This document shows, in pieces, positions 1 to 8,575 of a stretch of 47,117 bases of DNA (position 1 is its first letter; each line of letters starts with the position of its first letter). Source of the stretch: Candidatus Foliamicus numerosus. Lineage in GTDB: Bacteria; Pseudomonadota; Gammaproteobacteria; Steroidobacterales; Foliamicaceae. Made by a program: the position numbers and the translations under genes. Where the stretch lies: contig JAPYNE010000064.1 of the NCBI GenBank assembly GCA_028285945.1, forward strand, positions 1-47,117, given 5' to 3'. The notes below the pieces were generated by a model. The model saw only the letters and a program-made list of their open reading frames with translations. It had not been told where the DNA came from and made no database searches.

Positions 1-993
1 CCAAGGCGATCCGAGAAAGCGATCGATGCCTACCTGCGCGAAGCGGAAAAGGAACAGCAGCAACCCGAGGCCGCCTTTGAGCTGGCTGCTTATTTCAGAT
101 CTTGCGGAGATTGGCGGCGCGCTTTGCGGATCCATGAGTCCCTTGCGGCCAGGGCCGACCTTGCGGTGGATGCCAGAGCCAGGGCCGAGCTCGAGATCGG
201 CGACGACTATCGCTCCGCAGGAATGCTGGACCGGGCCGAGGAGGCCTATGCCAGAACGGCCGAGCACGCCCCTCTCCGGCTCAAGGCTTTGCGCCGCAGG
301 CTGGGCGTGTGCGAGCAACTGCGGGACTGGGAGCAGGCCGTGCGGATAACGGCGCAGTTGGATCGCGAAGAACCGGAGGCGGCGAGCAGTCTGCGCTGTC
401 ACTACGTATGCCAGCTTGCTTGGGAGCGGGCGCAGTCGGGGGATTTAAGGCGGGCGCGGAAGTTGTGGAAACGGGCGGCGCGGGAGAGCAAGGCTTGCCC
501 GCGTCCTGCCGTGGACCGGGCGCTTATGGGCGATGAGCCGTTGGGCAGGCGGTTGGCAGCGGCGGCCAGCCATCCCGAGTTCGCCGAACTCATATTGGCG
601 GGTTTGGGCGAAGACGGCGACCCTGAATCCGGCGCGCTTGACCGCGAGCTTTCCACGCTGCTGCGGGAGGCTCCCGCAATCGGGCAGCGGCTGGCGACGG
701 CGCTGCTCATGGCGCCCGGCCTCCTATGCCGCAGCTCGGCGGCCTGCCTGTTCAGTGCCTTGCATGAGTCCTATCCAGCCTATGCCAGGACCTACGCGGC
801 GGGCTCTCCCTCGGCGTTTGTTTTGCGCTCGCTGAACGACCTTCGCGATGAGTTGCACAAAGTGGCGGGCGGCCTGCCGCGCTGGGTTTGCTCCGCTTGC
901 GGCCATGAGGACGAAGCGCACTCGTGGCGGTGCGTGGAATGCGGAGCCTGGGAGACGGCGCATTTAATGTCGCCATTCGCAGCCCAAAGATAG
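1..993 (+). CDS. lapB: LapB (YciM), lipopolysaccharide assembly TPR protein, C-terminal part
   Basis: The 5' end lies outside the window; the frame is open from base 1 and ends at TAG 991-993, leaving 330 residues. The family is an inner-membrane TPR protein that helps control LPS synthesis by promoting FtsH-dependent turnover of LpxC. The visible part holds TPR-like helical repeats (the first readable stretch AIDAYLREAEKE, then IHESLAAR and LELA-type helices matching the LapB core) and ends in the rubredoxin-like metal site typical of LapB, with two CxxC pairs at about residues 297/300 and 311/314 of the fragment (CSAC and CVEC). The combination of TPRs with a C-terminal rubredoxin-type knuckle is diagnostic for this family. 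A ComEA-like gene follows on the same strand after 126 bp. Confidence 0.9.
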   Translation, partial: PRRSEKAIDAYLREAEKEQQQPEAAFELAAYFRSCGDWRRALRIHESLAARADLAVDARARAELEIGDDYRSAGMLDRAEEAYARTAEHAPLRLKALRRRLGVCEQLRDWEQAVRITAQLDREEPEAASSLRCHYVCQLAWERAQSGDLRRARKLWKRAARESKACPRPAVDRALMGDEPLGRRLAAAASHPEFAELILAGLGEDGDPESGALDRELSTLLREAPAIGQRLATALLMAPGLLCRSSAACLFSALHESYPAYARTYAAGSPSAFVLRSLNDLRDELHKVAGGLPRWVCSACGHEDEAHSWRCVECGAWETAHLMSPFAAQR

Positions 994-1119
994 CGGGAGG
1001 CCATTCGTCGCGAAACGCGCCGTTTTTCCGCCTTCCTTCCCGCTTCCCTCTGAACCAGACTGCCTGCTCATATCCGCGCCGCATTGGGGCGGAACCCAGA
1101 CATACAAGGAGAGCCAAGG

Positions 1120-1401
1120 ATGAATAGATGGATAGCAGCGGTGATCGTGGCCCTGGCCCCCTGCCTGCTTTTCGCGGGGCCGGTTAACGTCAACCAGGCC
1201 GATGCGGACACGATCGCCCGCGAATTGCAGGGAATAGGACCGGTCAAGGCTAAAGCTATCGTGGATTATCGCGAAAGCAATGGGCCTTTCGAGTCCGTGG
1301 AAGATCTTCTAAAGGTTAAAGGAATTGGGCCTAAAGTGCTGGAAGATAACAAGAAAAATATACTGCTTGACGATAAGAAAAGTGAGTCTTCCGAGCCATA
1401 A
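1120..1401 (+). CDS. ComEA-like helix-hairpin-helix secreted protein
   Basis: This 93-residue protein has an N-terminal signal peptide (MNRWIAAVIVALAPCLLFA, probable cleavage after LFA) and then a ComEA/YbaV-type helix-hairpin-helix domain with the two hairpins GIGPVKAKAI and VKGIGPKVL. Such domains bind DNA through the backbone; short exported versions next to lapB are common in gammaproteobacteria, and some take part in DNA uptake. The start at 1120 is preferred to the upstream TTG at 1084 because AAGGAG at 1106-1111 stands 8 bases before the ATG and the signal peptide begins there. The tail is lysine- and acid-rich. A strong terminator follows at 1465-1492. The domain is certain; a role in DNA uptake is inference. 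Confidence 0.85.
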   Translation: MNRWIAAVIVALAPCLLFAGPVNVNQADADTIARELQGIGPVKAKAIVDYRESNGPFESVEDLLKVKGIGPKVLEDNKKNILLDDKKSESSEP

Positions 1402-1464
1402 ACCGGCTCCCGGCCTTTGCTGCCTTGCGGCTTGAACCGTACACCCCCTCCCTTAAATGGGCTT

Positions 1465-1492
1465 GCGGCAGGTTGATCCTGCCGCTTTTTTT
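1465..1492 (+). terminator. Rho-independent terminator after the ComEA-like gene
   Basis: A perfect 8-bp stem (GCGGCAGG at 1465-1472 with CCTGCCGC at 1478-1485) with a 5-base loop is followed directly by seven T residues (1486-1492). It stands 63 bases after the stop codon of the ComEA-like gene and works only on the plus strand, since no T-run flanks it on the minus side. Confidence 0.9.
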
Positions 1493-1589
1493 GAGGGGCC
1501 ATGAGGAACTCGGAAAAGGGAGCGTTCGGCCCTCTCCGCGGCATTCAGCGCCTCGCCGGGGATCGGATGCGCGCGCTGCAAGAATCCCG

Positions 1590-2873
1590 CTACGAAATTT
1601 CCCCGCTTTTGATATGCAGATCGCGCTGCGGGTAGGGAATCTCGATTCCGTGCGCCTGGTACAGCCGCCAAGCCTCCAGAATAACGGCGCTCTTGATGTT
1701 TGAAACACCGCTGTCGGCATCCTGGATCCAGAATCGGATCTCCAGATCGATGGCCGATTCGCCGAAGCCTTTCACCAGGCAGCGCGGCTCGGGTTCTTTC
1801 AGCACCCGCGGCTGGCTTTGGGCCGCTTCCACCCCCAAGCGTATGGCAAGCTCCAGGTCGGTGTTGTAATGCACGCCGATCGGGATCCGCAGGCGGGTGT
1901 TGGCGTCCGTATGCGTCCAGTTGGATACGGGTTCCGTAATCATGGTTTCGTTCGGTATCAGGTGCTCGATCCCGTCGCGGGTGATGATCGACACGTAGCG
2001 GGCGCCGAGCCTGTTGACCCAGCCGTAGGTGTTCTCCACGGTGATGACGTCGCCGGGCTTGATCGACTTGTCCAGCAGCAGGATCAGCCCGCTGATGAGG
2101 TTGGAGAATACTTTCTGCAACCCGAAGCCGATTCCGAAGCCCACCGCGCCGCCGACCACCGCCAGCGCCGTGAGGTCGATGCCCACCGAGCCGATGGTGA
2201 TGAGGAAGGCGAATACGAACAGCGCGATGCGCAGCGTCTTGTTGAGCAGAACCCGGCCTGCGGGCGTGACCCAATCGGCATCCCGCAGCCGCCGCTCCGT
2301 GAGCCGGGAGGCGAAGGCCGCGAGGCTCAGCAGCGCCGCTAAGAGCATGGCGGTGGCCAGCACTTGGTACACGCTCAAGCTGAATTGGCCCAGCGTGAGC
2401 GTGAATTGCGGCCCGTTGAGTATCTCGATCGTGGGGCCTAGCAGGTCCCAGATGCTGAGCACGGCCATTCCATAGGCGATGACCGCCGTGACGCGCGAAA
2501 GCATGGGGTTGCGGATTGCCCGGGACACCAGCCGCACCACAACCCAGGCCACCAGCAGGCTGGCGAGGATTTCCAGCAGCCAGGTGTCTTGCTGCGCCGC
2601 GGCATACAGGCCCAGCAGCAGGCTCAGGAACGCCAGCCAGGTGAGCGGCCAGATCAGCGGCTCCAGGATCCGCCGCGCGTTTTCCCAGCGCGGCCGGGTT
2701 TCGCACCAGGCCGCGATTGCAGGGTGCATGCGGCGGCTGATCAGCCCCGCGCCCAGGCACAGCGCGGTCGCCAGCGCCAGCTGCAGCAGGCTTGCCCACA
2801 GCATGACGCCCGCCGGGACCACCGACAACACGGCGTCCAAGGCGGATTGCAGGATCAGCTTGAGTGGTTCCAT
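1590..2873 (-). CDS. MscS-family mechanosensitive ion channel
   Basis: This 427-residue inner-membrane protein matches the small-conductance mechanosensitive channel family, which opens under membrane tension to release osmolytes on hypo-osmotic shock. About six hydrophobic segments occupy residues 15-190; two more lie at about 213-265, the last being the glycine/alanine-rich pore helix (VGGAVGFGIGFGLQ). The beta domain follows (KPGDVITVENTYGWV, then IPNETMI and VSNWT), then the alpha/beta cytoplasmic domain to the C-terminus. With several extra helices before the pore it is larger than E. coli MscS and closer to the medium-length YnaI/YbdG-like members. It converges with the ComEA-like gene, and the hsdR remnant lies upstream on the same strand. 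The exact subfamily is not determined. Confidence 0.9.
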   Translation of the reverse strand: MEPLKLILQSALDAVLSVVPAGVMLWASLLQLALATALCLGAGLISRRMHPAIAAWCETRPRWENARRILEPLIWPLTWLAFLSLLLGLYAAAQQDTWLLEILASLLVAWVVVRLVSRAIRNPMLSRVTAVIAYGMAVLSIWDLLGPTIEILNGPQFTLTLGQFSLSVYQVLATAMLLAALLSLAAFASRLTERRLRDADWVTPAGRVLLNKTLRIALFVFAFLITIGSVGIDLTALAVVGGAVGFGIGFGLQKVFSNLISGLILLLDKSIKPGDVITVENTYGWVNRLGARYVSIITRDGIEHLIPNETMITEPVSNWTHTDANTRLRIPIGVHYNTDLELAIRLGVEAAQSQPRVLKEPEPRCLVKGFGESAIDLEIRFWIQDADSGVSNIKSAVILEAWRLYQAHGIEIPYPQRDLHIKSGEIS

Positions 2874-3007
2874 GGAAAAGCGCGCGCAGGCCGCCCGCTA
2901 TCCTAGCGCGAATCGGCCTCCGCTAGGCCGCCGCCTAGTCGCCAAGGCGCTTCCCGGCCCGCAACGCCGTGCGGAAAAGGCTGGGCTGCGGTTGGCGCCG
3001 ATACCCT

Positions 3008-3473
3008 TCAAAACAGCCTGGATTGCAGGCTGCGGACGCATTCGGGCCTGCGGTTGCTCCGCCCCTCGATCACCGTGAACTGGTTCGCCGCCAGCCAGTC
3101 GTTGGCGCTGGTGTCGGCGAAATCGATCAGCCGGACGGTATCGCCGCCGATGCTGCCATCCTCCCGGGCGACCTCGACCGGCACGCCTTCGAGCAAAAAA
3201 CGATGCAGGCGGCGGTTCTCTTCGATCAGGGAGGGCGTTTCCGCCTGCCGGCACCTTGCGCAGCGCCTCCTCCAGCGTCTCGGCGGGCAGGTGCGGGTTG
3301 AGTCGCTTAAGCGCCTTGCGAAGCCGCCCGGCCAGCAGCACCTCGTCGTAACTCCCGCGCTCCGGGGCCTCGCCTTCCGGCCCGATATCTGGCCCATGCG
3401 CCACCGCATAGCCCAGCCCCGCAAGCCATTCGAGCGCCGCCTCCTCGACATCGGACTCCGCCAACACGCTCAA
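3008..3473 (-). pseudogene. hsdR: Remnant of type I restriction endonuclease subunit HsdR (N-terminal part only, frameshifted)
   Basis: The first ~78 codons read as an HsdR N-terminus (SDVEEAALEWLAGLGYAVAHGPDIG, shown here only by its key parts: VEEAALEWL, HGPDIGPEGE, LNPHLPAETLEEALRKV). The frame then breaks at about 3246-3252, where one extra base in GTGCCGGCAGG shifts reading; the next frame resumes the family pattern (AETPSLIEENRRLHRFLLEG, GDTVRLIDF, NDWLAANQFTVIEG, NRRPE). Similarity ends near 3037, and a stop follows at 3008. The remaining ~850 residues of a normal HsdR, including the nuclease catalytic motif and the helicase motor, are absent. Even the apparent start is TTG within ATTGAGC, as if an ATG had gained a base. 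This is a dead gene at the downstream end of the hsdM-hsdS operon. Confidence 0.88.
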
Positions 3474-3587
3474 TGGCCGGGTCTGCCGATCAGTGGCAAA
3501 GCTTCGCTCTTCGTGGCCACAATCATCTTCCTTGGCTGCCGGTGTCGAAGTGGTTCCGGAGCGGGAAGGGGACCGCCTTGGTGCCCA

Positions 3588-5330
3588 TCACGGCTTGAAT
3601 GGTTGGTATTCGACTAGGGAGGATCGGCCGAGGATGTCAATGATCGTAACGGACAATTCCGCTCCGAAGGCGTCTGTCAAGCGCATCCGCTTGCCTATGC
3701 GAAAGGGCACAGGTTGCTGCCGCCCCTCGTTGATGGCGATGTTGTCGGCATACAAATAAGTCCGATCGGACGTGTCGCGTATCGGATTCAGTCGTCCCCG
3801 CAGGCCGGGGAGATGCCCCGTGCTCTGGGCGAATATCGTTGCGCCGCCCGACTGCAACGGTTCAAGCTCGATCAGCAAGCCCCCCTGATTGGGCGCCCAA
3901 TCCCGCTTCAGTCCGGCGGCGTGCCCCGGTGCGGCGGCATAAACCGTCATTGGCAGATTGGTGGTGTATAGATCCAAAGCCGAGTCGCCAGCCTCGTCGG
4001 TGGTTCCCCGCACCCAGGTCTTGTTGGGAAAAAGCGCGAGGACTTCGACTCCGGCGAGGGGCTCCCCTTTGGAATGCACCGTGACGGTCGCGTCGGCCGG
4101 AACCAGATCGAGCTTCGCGGCAGGAATACGCAGCATCAGGCTGGACTCGTTGATTAGTTTGTATTCCGGCGCAAGGCCAGTGGCTTCCCTGGTTTCCTTG
4201 CGAATGATCGTCACCCCGTCCCCCCGGCGCTCCATCAGGAACTTGCGATGGCCCGCGCCCGCTACGTTGGCGACCGGAATTCGACCGAACACCGATGCGA
4301 TCACCTCGTTGCGCGTGGCTTGGCTGGCCTCCATGCCTTCGATGGTCATGCCATTGGGAAGCTGCCCCGGTGAATCAATCTCTAGGCGGTCTTTGAACAT
4401 GGACAACCGTATTCTCCGCGCGGAGACGGAATAGTCGCGGTGCGCGACCGCATTGACCACCGCCTCGAACACAGCAGCCTTGCTGTATTGCGGAACATCC
4501 TCGCGCTCCGGAGTCTTGCGCGCTGAAACACGCATATTGCGGACCACGAACTGGACCGCGTCCGCGACTTGCGTTGACAACGGGCCGGCAATCTCCTGCG
4601 CGTCCAGTTGGCCCGAGGCGCGATCCATTCCGCGATAGTGCGTTGCGGCAATGGTCGCTTGCGGCAGCCAGTTTTGCGGCGAAGGGGCGCAAAGCAGTAT
4701 TCCGGCCACTGTGGCACGGTCCACGCCAGCTTCATCCTGTGCCAGAAGGCGGAGGTTCATCAGGCCGCTGCGCGCGTCAGCCGCGCCTGCCACGCTGAGC
4801 AGCGGCTCCCACAGACGTTCGTTCAGCGTCTCGAAGCCGGTTTCCGGAACAATCTGCTTGTCGAACCAGAGATAGCGGCTCTGGGCGCGGTTCTGCGCCA
4901 GCCTTAGGTTCTCGTCCTTTGTCATGCGCCGCTTGCTCGCGCCAACCCGGATGAATGCCTGTCCGCCGCGCTCATGCAGAGCATCGCCGCGCGGAACCGT
5001 TACCAGCGCCAGCGCTTTGCCGTCTAATTCCCTGTGATATACGTCGATGCGCAGCGGCGGCTCGATGGAATCGGTGCTGATTTCAGTCAGCAGGCGGTCC
5101 AGCGCCGCGATCTGCTCGCGGGACATGCCTTGGATTGTTCCGTCGTCGGCCACGCCGCAAAGCATCGTTCCGCCGTCCGCATTGGCGAGGGCGCCAAGCT
5201 CGTCCGCCAAATCATCCCTGTGCGGGCTGATCGGCTTGTCGCCGCGGAATTCAATTCGCTTGAACTCCCAGCGGCTGTCCTCGCCCAGCCGTAGCTGCCG
5301 CCGAATGTCCTCATCGCGGATTGTCATCAT
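3588..5330 (-). CDS. AlbA_2 (Schlafen-type) DNA-binding / RecG-like ATP-binding protein with C-terminal beta domains
   Basis: This 580-residue protein has an AlbA_2 domain at about 15-140 (EDSRWEFKRIEF, LANADGGTMLCGVADDG, FIRVGASKRRM), the family often annotated as a putative transcriptional regulator or ATP-dependent helicase-like protein. Residues about 250-395 resemble the HATPase_c_4 domain, with an N-box-like EAVVNAVAHRDY at 289-300 and the conserved DRLEIDSPGQLPNG. A carboxypeptidase-regulatory or Ig-like module follows at about 410-475, then a conserved-looking domain at 495-580 (PGLRGRLNPI, DRTYLYADNIAIN, LGRSSLVEYQ). Proteins of this type recur in defence islands, but the biochemical activity is not established. 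It lies in the same direction as hsdS and the DUF genes, with a 194-bp AT-richer gap upstream that could hold its own promoter. Two adjacent ATG codons make the start uncertain by one residue. Confidence 0.75.
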   Translation of the reverse strand: MMTIRDEDIRRQLRLGEDSRWEFKRIEFRGDKPISPHRDDLADELGALANADGGTMLCGVADDGTIQGMSREQIAALDRLLTEISTDSIEPPLRIDVYHRELDGKALALVTVPRGDALHERGGQAFIRVGASKRRMTKDENLRLAQNRAQSRYLWFDKQIVPETGFETLNERLWEPLLSVAGAADARSGLMNLRLLAQDEAGVDRATVAGILLCAPSPQNWLPQATIAATHYRGMDRASGQLDAQEIAGPLSTQVADAVQFVVRNMRVSARKTPEREDVPQYSKAAVFEAVVNAVAHRDYSVSARRIRLSMFKDRLEIDSPGQLPNGMTIEGMEASQATRNEVIASVFGRIPVANVAGAGHRKFLMERRGDGVTIIRKETREATGLAPEYKLINESSLMLRIPAAKLDLVPADATVTVHSKGEPLAGVEVLALFPNKTWVRGTTDEAGDSALDLYTTNLPMTVYAAAPGHAAGLKRDWAPNQGGLLIELEPLQSGGATIFAQSTGHLPGLRGRLNPIRDTSDRTYLYADNIAINEGRQQPVPFRIGKRMRLTDAFGAELSVTIIDILGRSSLVEYQPFKP

Positions 5331-5524
5331 TCAACGTCTCCGCTTCCAGATATGCGCACGAAAAGCAGCACCATAAGTGAATCCGCCCTTTGGTTGGTTT
5401 CGGGAGTGTCCGTTATGCTGCGGTTGCGCTCCGCGGCTTGTCAGAAACTCGACGGTAAAAAGCATGCTATTTCAAAATCGAATTTTCAATTGCCTTTAGT
5501 TTGAGCGCTTCTGCCTAATGCAGT
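5331..5524. other. AT-richer intergenic stretch inside the island
   Basis: This gap separates the DUF1828/1829 stop from the AlbA_2 gene start. It is clearly more AT-rich than the flanking genes (for example 5463-5510), which would fit a promoter for the AlbA_2 gene, but I could not align a convincing -35/-10 pair at proper spacing. No ORF or RNA gene is seen. Confidence 0.3.
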
Positions 5525-6289
5525 TTAGGCAGCCAGTTCAGCTCGCGCTTCGTCGCGTGCTGACCATGGAACCGGATTCACCTCATAGTTGTGCATTGCG
5601 TCCCAGATGTTTTCGGAAATGTTTTTTTTCGAGTCGTTCAGAATTGCGTAGGCGCGAGCCTCGGGAGAACGCGCCTCCCGGGTGTCAATCCAAGAAAATG
5701 CCATTGCCTGCGTGGTATCGCGACCGGGGCGGTTGATGGCGCGAATGACACGCTCGGGCTGATCTGTCGATTTTGGTATGACAAAGTCGAAACGGTGGTC
5801 GTAGCCGCTCTTGCCGGTGAACTTAACGCTCGGCGTGTAGCGTATAGCGGAGAGATCAAGCCAAGCGGCCACATCCTCTTGAAACAAACTCGCGACGGTG
5901 GGTGAGGCCAAATAGAAGAGGTCGTTGACCGCCAGCATCGCCTGCACGAGGTTGTGCTTCCTTAAGGAAAAATTGCTCGCCGACACCTTGACTTCAAGCG
6001 CCTTCCCATTCGCCTGCACACCGAATCCATTCAGCGTTGCGTTGAACATGGCTTGACGCTTAGGGCTATCGATTTTGCACCCTGATAGTTCCAAGTCGTC
6101 GATAACGTACCCATCGTCCGTAAGCACGAAACCGCCATTCGCGCGCTTGGCATAAATTTGGAGGTAGTCGTTATGCCGATCCAAGTACGGCGTGGTGATC
6201 TCTACGCTATCTTCAACCTCGCGAAGGCTGGTCCTGTCCTTTAGCCAAACCGAGTACTGCTCCACTAGTGCCTGTATATCTTGCATCAT
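5525..6289 (-). CDS. DUF1828/DUF1829 domain protein
   Basis: The 254-residue product begins [16 protein letters not shown]. The N-terminal ~90 residues fit DUF1828 ([37 protein letters not shown]) and the C-terminal half fits DUF1829 ([44 protein letters not shown]). No catalytic function is established for either domain; families with this layout occur in mobile and defence contexts. The start at 6289 forms an ATGA overlap with the stop of the upstream gene, so the two are probably translationally coupled and their products may act together. The longer frame up to 6412 is rejected because it would run through the neighbour's coding sequence. Confidence 0.75.
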   Translation of the reverse strand: MMQDIQALVEQYSVWLKDRTSLREVEDSVEITTPYLDRHNDYLQIYAKRANGGFVLTDDGYVIDDLELSGCKIDSPKRQAMFNATLNGFGVQANGKALEVKVSASNFSLRKHNLVQAMLAVNDLFYLASPTVASLFQEDVAAWLDLSAIRYTPSVKFTGKSGYDHRFDFVIPKSTDQPERVIRAINRPGRDTTQAMAFSWIDTREARSPEARAYAILNDSKKNISENIWDAMHNYEVNPVPWSARDEARAELAA

Positions 6290-6735
6290 ATGAATAGACC
6301 TCGCTTGATAAAGGGTGGTTCGGCGATGTTGCAAAATCGCATGAATTCTTGGAGCGTCAGCCACAAGTCGTCGAGATTCGAGAAGTGATCGGGCGGAACC
6401 GGGCAGGCCCACTTGTCGCCGTACCCCTCGCGGTAGAGATGGAGGTGCGGAGAGCCAACCTCTTCGCCATCTGGATTGCGATGAGGCGCACCGCCAAAAT
6501 CCAGCCGGGCCAGAATGACCACTTGTCGCCCCCGGTTCTGATATGTCCCTTTGGCAAGGTCGATTCGCCCCCGGCGCACATCCAGAAGAAACGGCTCGCG
6601 CCGATCATTTGAAACAAGGGGAATCGTGATCTGCCCTCCGAGATCAGGATAATCCCACCCTAAATCGTCCGCACGATGCTTCTCCATCGCCAGAAGCGCG
6701 TCGGCTTCTGCTTGAGTGAGGTTTGCGTTTGTCAT
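6286..6735 (-). CDS. DUF6978-like small protein, coupled partner of the DUF1828/1829 gene
   Basis: This 149-residue soluble protein has the pattern [77 protein letters not shown]. From memory it resembles the family named DUF6978; that label should be confirmed. No membrane segment or signal peptide is seen. The conserved HRNPDG and [10 protein letters not shown] blocks contain His, Arg and Glu residues that could form an active or metal site, but no reaction is known. It starts 11 bases after the hsdS stop and overlaps the DUF1828/1829 gene by ATGA, so it sits within one transcription unit. Confidence 0.65.
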   Translation of the reverse strand: MTNANLTQAEADALLAMEKHRADDLGWDYPDLGGQITIPLVSNDRREPFLLDVRRGRIDLAKGTYQNRGRQVVILARLDFGGAPHRNPDGEEVGSPHLHLYREGYGDKWACPVPPDHFSNLDDLWLTLQEFMRFCNIAEPPFIKRGLFI

Positions 6736-6746
6736 CGGAGGTTACT

Positions 6747-8114
6747 TTAGCCGGATAGTTTGGCTGCATCGATTTCCGCGCCTCCTCCTGCAAGGTCAAG
6801 GCGGATTTCGCCTGACATGAACTTCGGCAGAAGGCAGTCGCGGATTTCGGCAAGGGCTCGGTTTTGCAATTCATTTCCGATGGTGTTTTCAACAAGCGGC
6901 TCGACCACTTGGTCCAGCTGGTCGAGGACATCATCGGGTGGGCAGATCGTCATCGCCTCCTTCAAGTGCCGTCGTTGAATGTGGCCCATTGTTGTTGCCT
7001 TCGAGGCTGCTATTGTTCGGAACTCCTCCAAATGATAAAGAATCCATTGGCTGAAAAACCAGGACGGGAAACGGCCCGAAGTCACCTTGAACAGGTGCTG
7101 GTTGAGCGCTCCGTCGCCCTCAGTCCAAAATTTTGCAAGAAGGCTGCCGGACCATGAAAACAGGAAGTCCCCATCCCTAACGATGTACTTGCCAGGGACC
7201 TCGTGCGAGGCTCGGCTAGATTTCGGTGTGATGCCCTCGCGTAACTCGGCGATCTTGATTACCGGGAAACTGTTGCCGTGATCTGAAGCAGGGAATTTCT
7301 GAAGGGCCAAGCCATTTAGAAATTCCGCGATCCCGTCAAGAGGTATGCGGGACCACCCGACCGGCTTGCCCTCGTTGTCGAGGGTGTTGGGGAATAGGTT
7401 CCAGAGTTCCGGGGGCAGGTAGGGTGCGCGGCCTTCGGCCTTGGCGCGGACGGGGCCGAAATCGACGAACCAGTCCTTGAAGATCGCTTGGGCCATCGCT
7501 TCCAGCGTCTCGTTCATCCGCCGGTTCAACTCGATCTTGTCGTCGAGCGCGCCGAGCACCCGGGCAATGGCGCGTTGTTCTTTCAGGCAAGGCCAAGGAA
7601 TTTCAACCAAGCCAATGTCGGCCTTCCGCAAGCCAAATCGAGTAACACCGTTGGCGAAATGGTGAAATTGCGTTTGGGTATCGTGCGCGCTTAGCGCATA
7701 GAACAGATAACGTCCATCAAAGCGCGCAGCGTCAGGCCTAAGAATCGCAAGGTGGTATCCGCACACAAGGTCAGGCACGTCATCCATTACGAACGCTGGC
7801 ACTGCGATATCGTCGTATTGCTCGGAGTCCTTGGTGATTATCACATCGCCGGATGAGAGCGCGCACTTGGCGATTTCTCGGTCTGAGGCCGTAGCTTCCA
7901 TGAACGACATGTTTCGGCGAATCGTGGAGTTGTAATAGACATCGGTGTAGTTGCACAGTTTGACGGGTATCTCGTTGGGTTTTGATTTCTTATCGACGCT
8001 GCTAAGCCGTAGGTCAATGAGATCGCCTAATGCAGCACGGGGCCACTTTGGACGATACTTGTCAGCACCACATGCTCGCGCTCGATTTGCTGTCGGAATC
8101 TTTCCAGGATTCAT
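6747..8114 (-). CDS. hsdS: Type I restriction-modification specificity subunit HsdS
   Basis: The 455-residue protein has two target-recognition domains, each followed by a helical conserved region. TRD1 covers about residues 25-180; the central conserved region reads LKEQRAIARVLGALDDKIELNRRMNETLE, here cited only as KEQRAIARVLGALDDKI and FKDWFVDFGPVRAKAEG. TRD2 covers about 255-410, and the distal repeat ends with LAEIRDCLLPKFMSGEI. HsdS fixes the two half-sites methylated by an M2S1 complex. I take the ATG at 8114, which shares its A with the TAA of the upstream PIN-like gene (TAATG), rather than an earlier in-frame codon at 8183. The first ~20 residues before KWPRAALGDL do not look like an HsdS N-terminus (see the 24-bp repeat). 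The gene is intact, so the methylase could be functional without HsdR. Confidence 0.9.
   Translation of the reverse strand: MNPGKIPTANRARACGADKYRPKWPRAALGDLIDLRLSSVDKKSKPNEIPVKLCNYTDVYYNSTIRRNMSFMEATASDREIAKCALSSGDVIITKDSEQYDDIAVPAFVMDDVPDLVCGYHLAILRPDAARFDGRYLFYALSAHDTQTQFHHFANGVTRFGLRKADIGLVEIPWPCLKEQRAIARVLGALDDKIELNRRMNETLEAMAQAIFKDWFVDFGPVRAKAEGRAPYLPPELWNLFPNTLDNEGKPVGWSRIPLDGIAEFLNGLALQKFPASDHGNSFPVIKIAELREGITPKSSRASHEVPGKYIVRDGDFLFSWSGSLLAKFWTEGDGALNQHLFKVTSGRFPSWFFSQWILYHLEEFRTIAASKATTMGHIQRRHLKEAMTICPPDDVLDQLDQVVEPLVENTIGNELQNRALAEIRDCLLPKFMSGEIRLDLAGGGAEIDAAKLSG
8063..8086 (-). repeat. Short imperfect direct repeat, copy A (inside the hsdS 5' end)
   Basis: These 24 bases match 9314-9337 at 21 positions. 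Read on the minus strand in one frame, both copies encode IEREH-x-VL and two of the three differences are synonymous (CGC/CGT, GAG/GAA), as if both derive from one coding sequence. In copy A that frame is out of phase with hsdS. The two copies bracket the VapBC45-type module. Confidence 0.5.
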
Positions 8115-8575
8115 TATGCGGATGCCTGCCAGTTGATCTTGTGCAAGCTGACTAAACCGCTCCTTTGGATGCCCGCGATGCATGGCGCGGGTGTGTTGGC
8201 TGTGAAGCGAGCAATGCGGCGGTGTCCTTTCACCAGCACATCGGCGATCTCCGGGCCTGTCGCGTTCTTCATCCGAATCACGATAACGCGGGCCGAATGT
8301 TTCCGGATTGCTTTCAATTCCGCTGTCCGATAACGGATGTTTTTATCTTTTGTGACCGCCACCCAGCCCTTGCGGCCAACGAGGGCAATCCAATCCTCGT
8401 CCGGCGCGTTCATGGGCAGGTGATCGTCATGGACCTCGACCGGCATCCCGGCATCGCGAAGCCGCTTGGCGATGATGTGCTTGCCGAGGTTGCGATCAAG
8501 AAATAGAGCGGGTTTAGGCGGCTGCTTTGAGCTCGCACCGGACCGCTTCTTCGATTTCCGTATTCCTGCGCTCAT
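8114..8575 (-). CDS. PIN-like toxin of a VapBC45-type toxin-antitoxin module
   Basis: This 153-residue protein fits the VapC45 PIN-like domain: FLDRNLGKHIIAKRLRDAG at about 25-43, VHDDHLPMNAPDEDW at about 48-62, GWVAVTKDKNIRYR at about 70-83 and a late VIVIRM strand. The acidic residues of FLDRNL, DEDW and TKDKNI are the expected metal ligands of a PIN-type RNase. A basic N-terminus (RKSKKRS) precedes the domain. The start overlaps the upstream DUF433 antitoxin gene by 62 bp, a common arrangement, and the stop overlaps the hsdS start as TAATG, so hsdS translation may depend on this gene. The module looks intact. Confidence 0.8.
   Translation of the reverse strand: MSAGIRKSKKRSGASSKQPPKPALFLDRNLGKHIIAKRLRDAGMPVEVHDDHLPMNAPDEDWIALVGRKGWVAVTKDKNIRYRTAELKAIRKHSARVIVIRMKNATGPEIADVLVKGHRRIARFTANTPAPCIAGIQRSGLVSLHKINWQASA

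Noticed and set aside
1453-2799. 448-codon minus-strand frame over the MscS gene
   Set aside because: Out-of-frame shadow with a Pro/Ala/Gly/Arg-rich product; the MscS frame carries all family motifs.
2949-2964. Partial match to the tRNA-Asn 3' end as second attachment site
   Set aside because: Only 12 of 16 GC-rich bases match, too weak for a feature; kept only as a remark in the hsdM finding.
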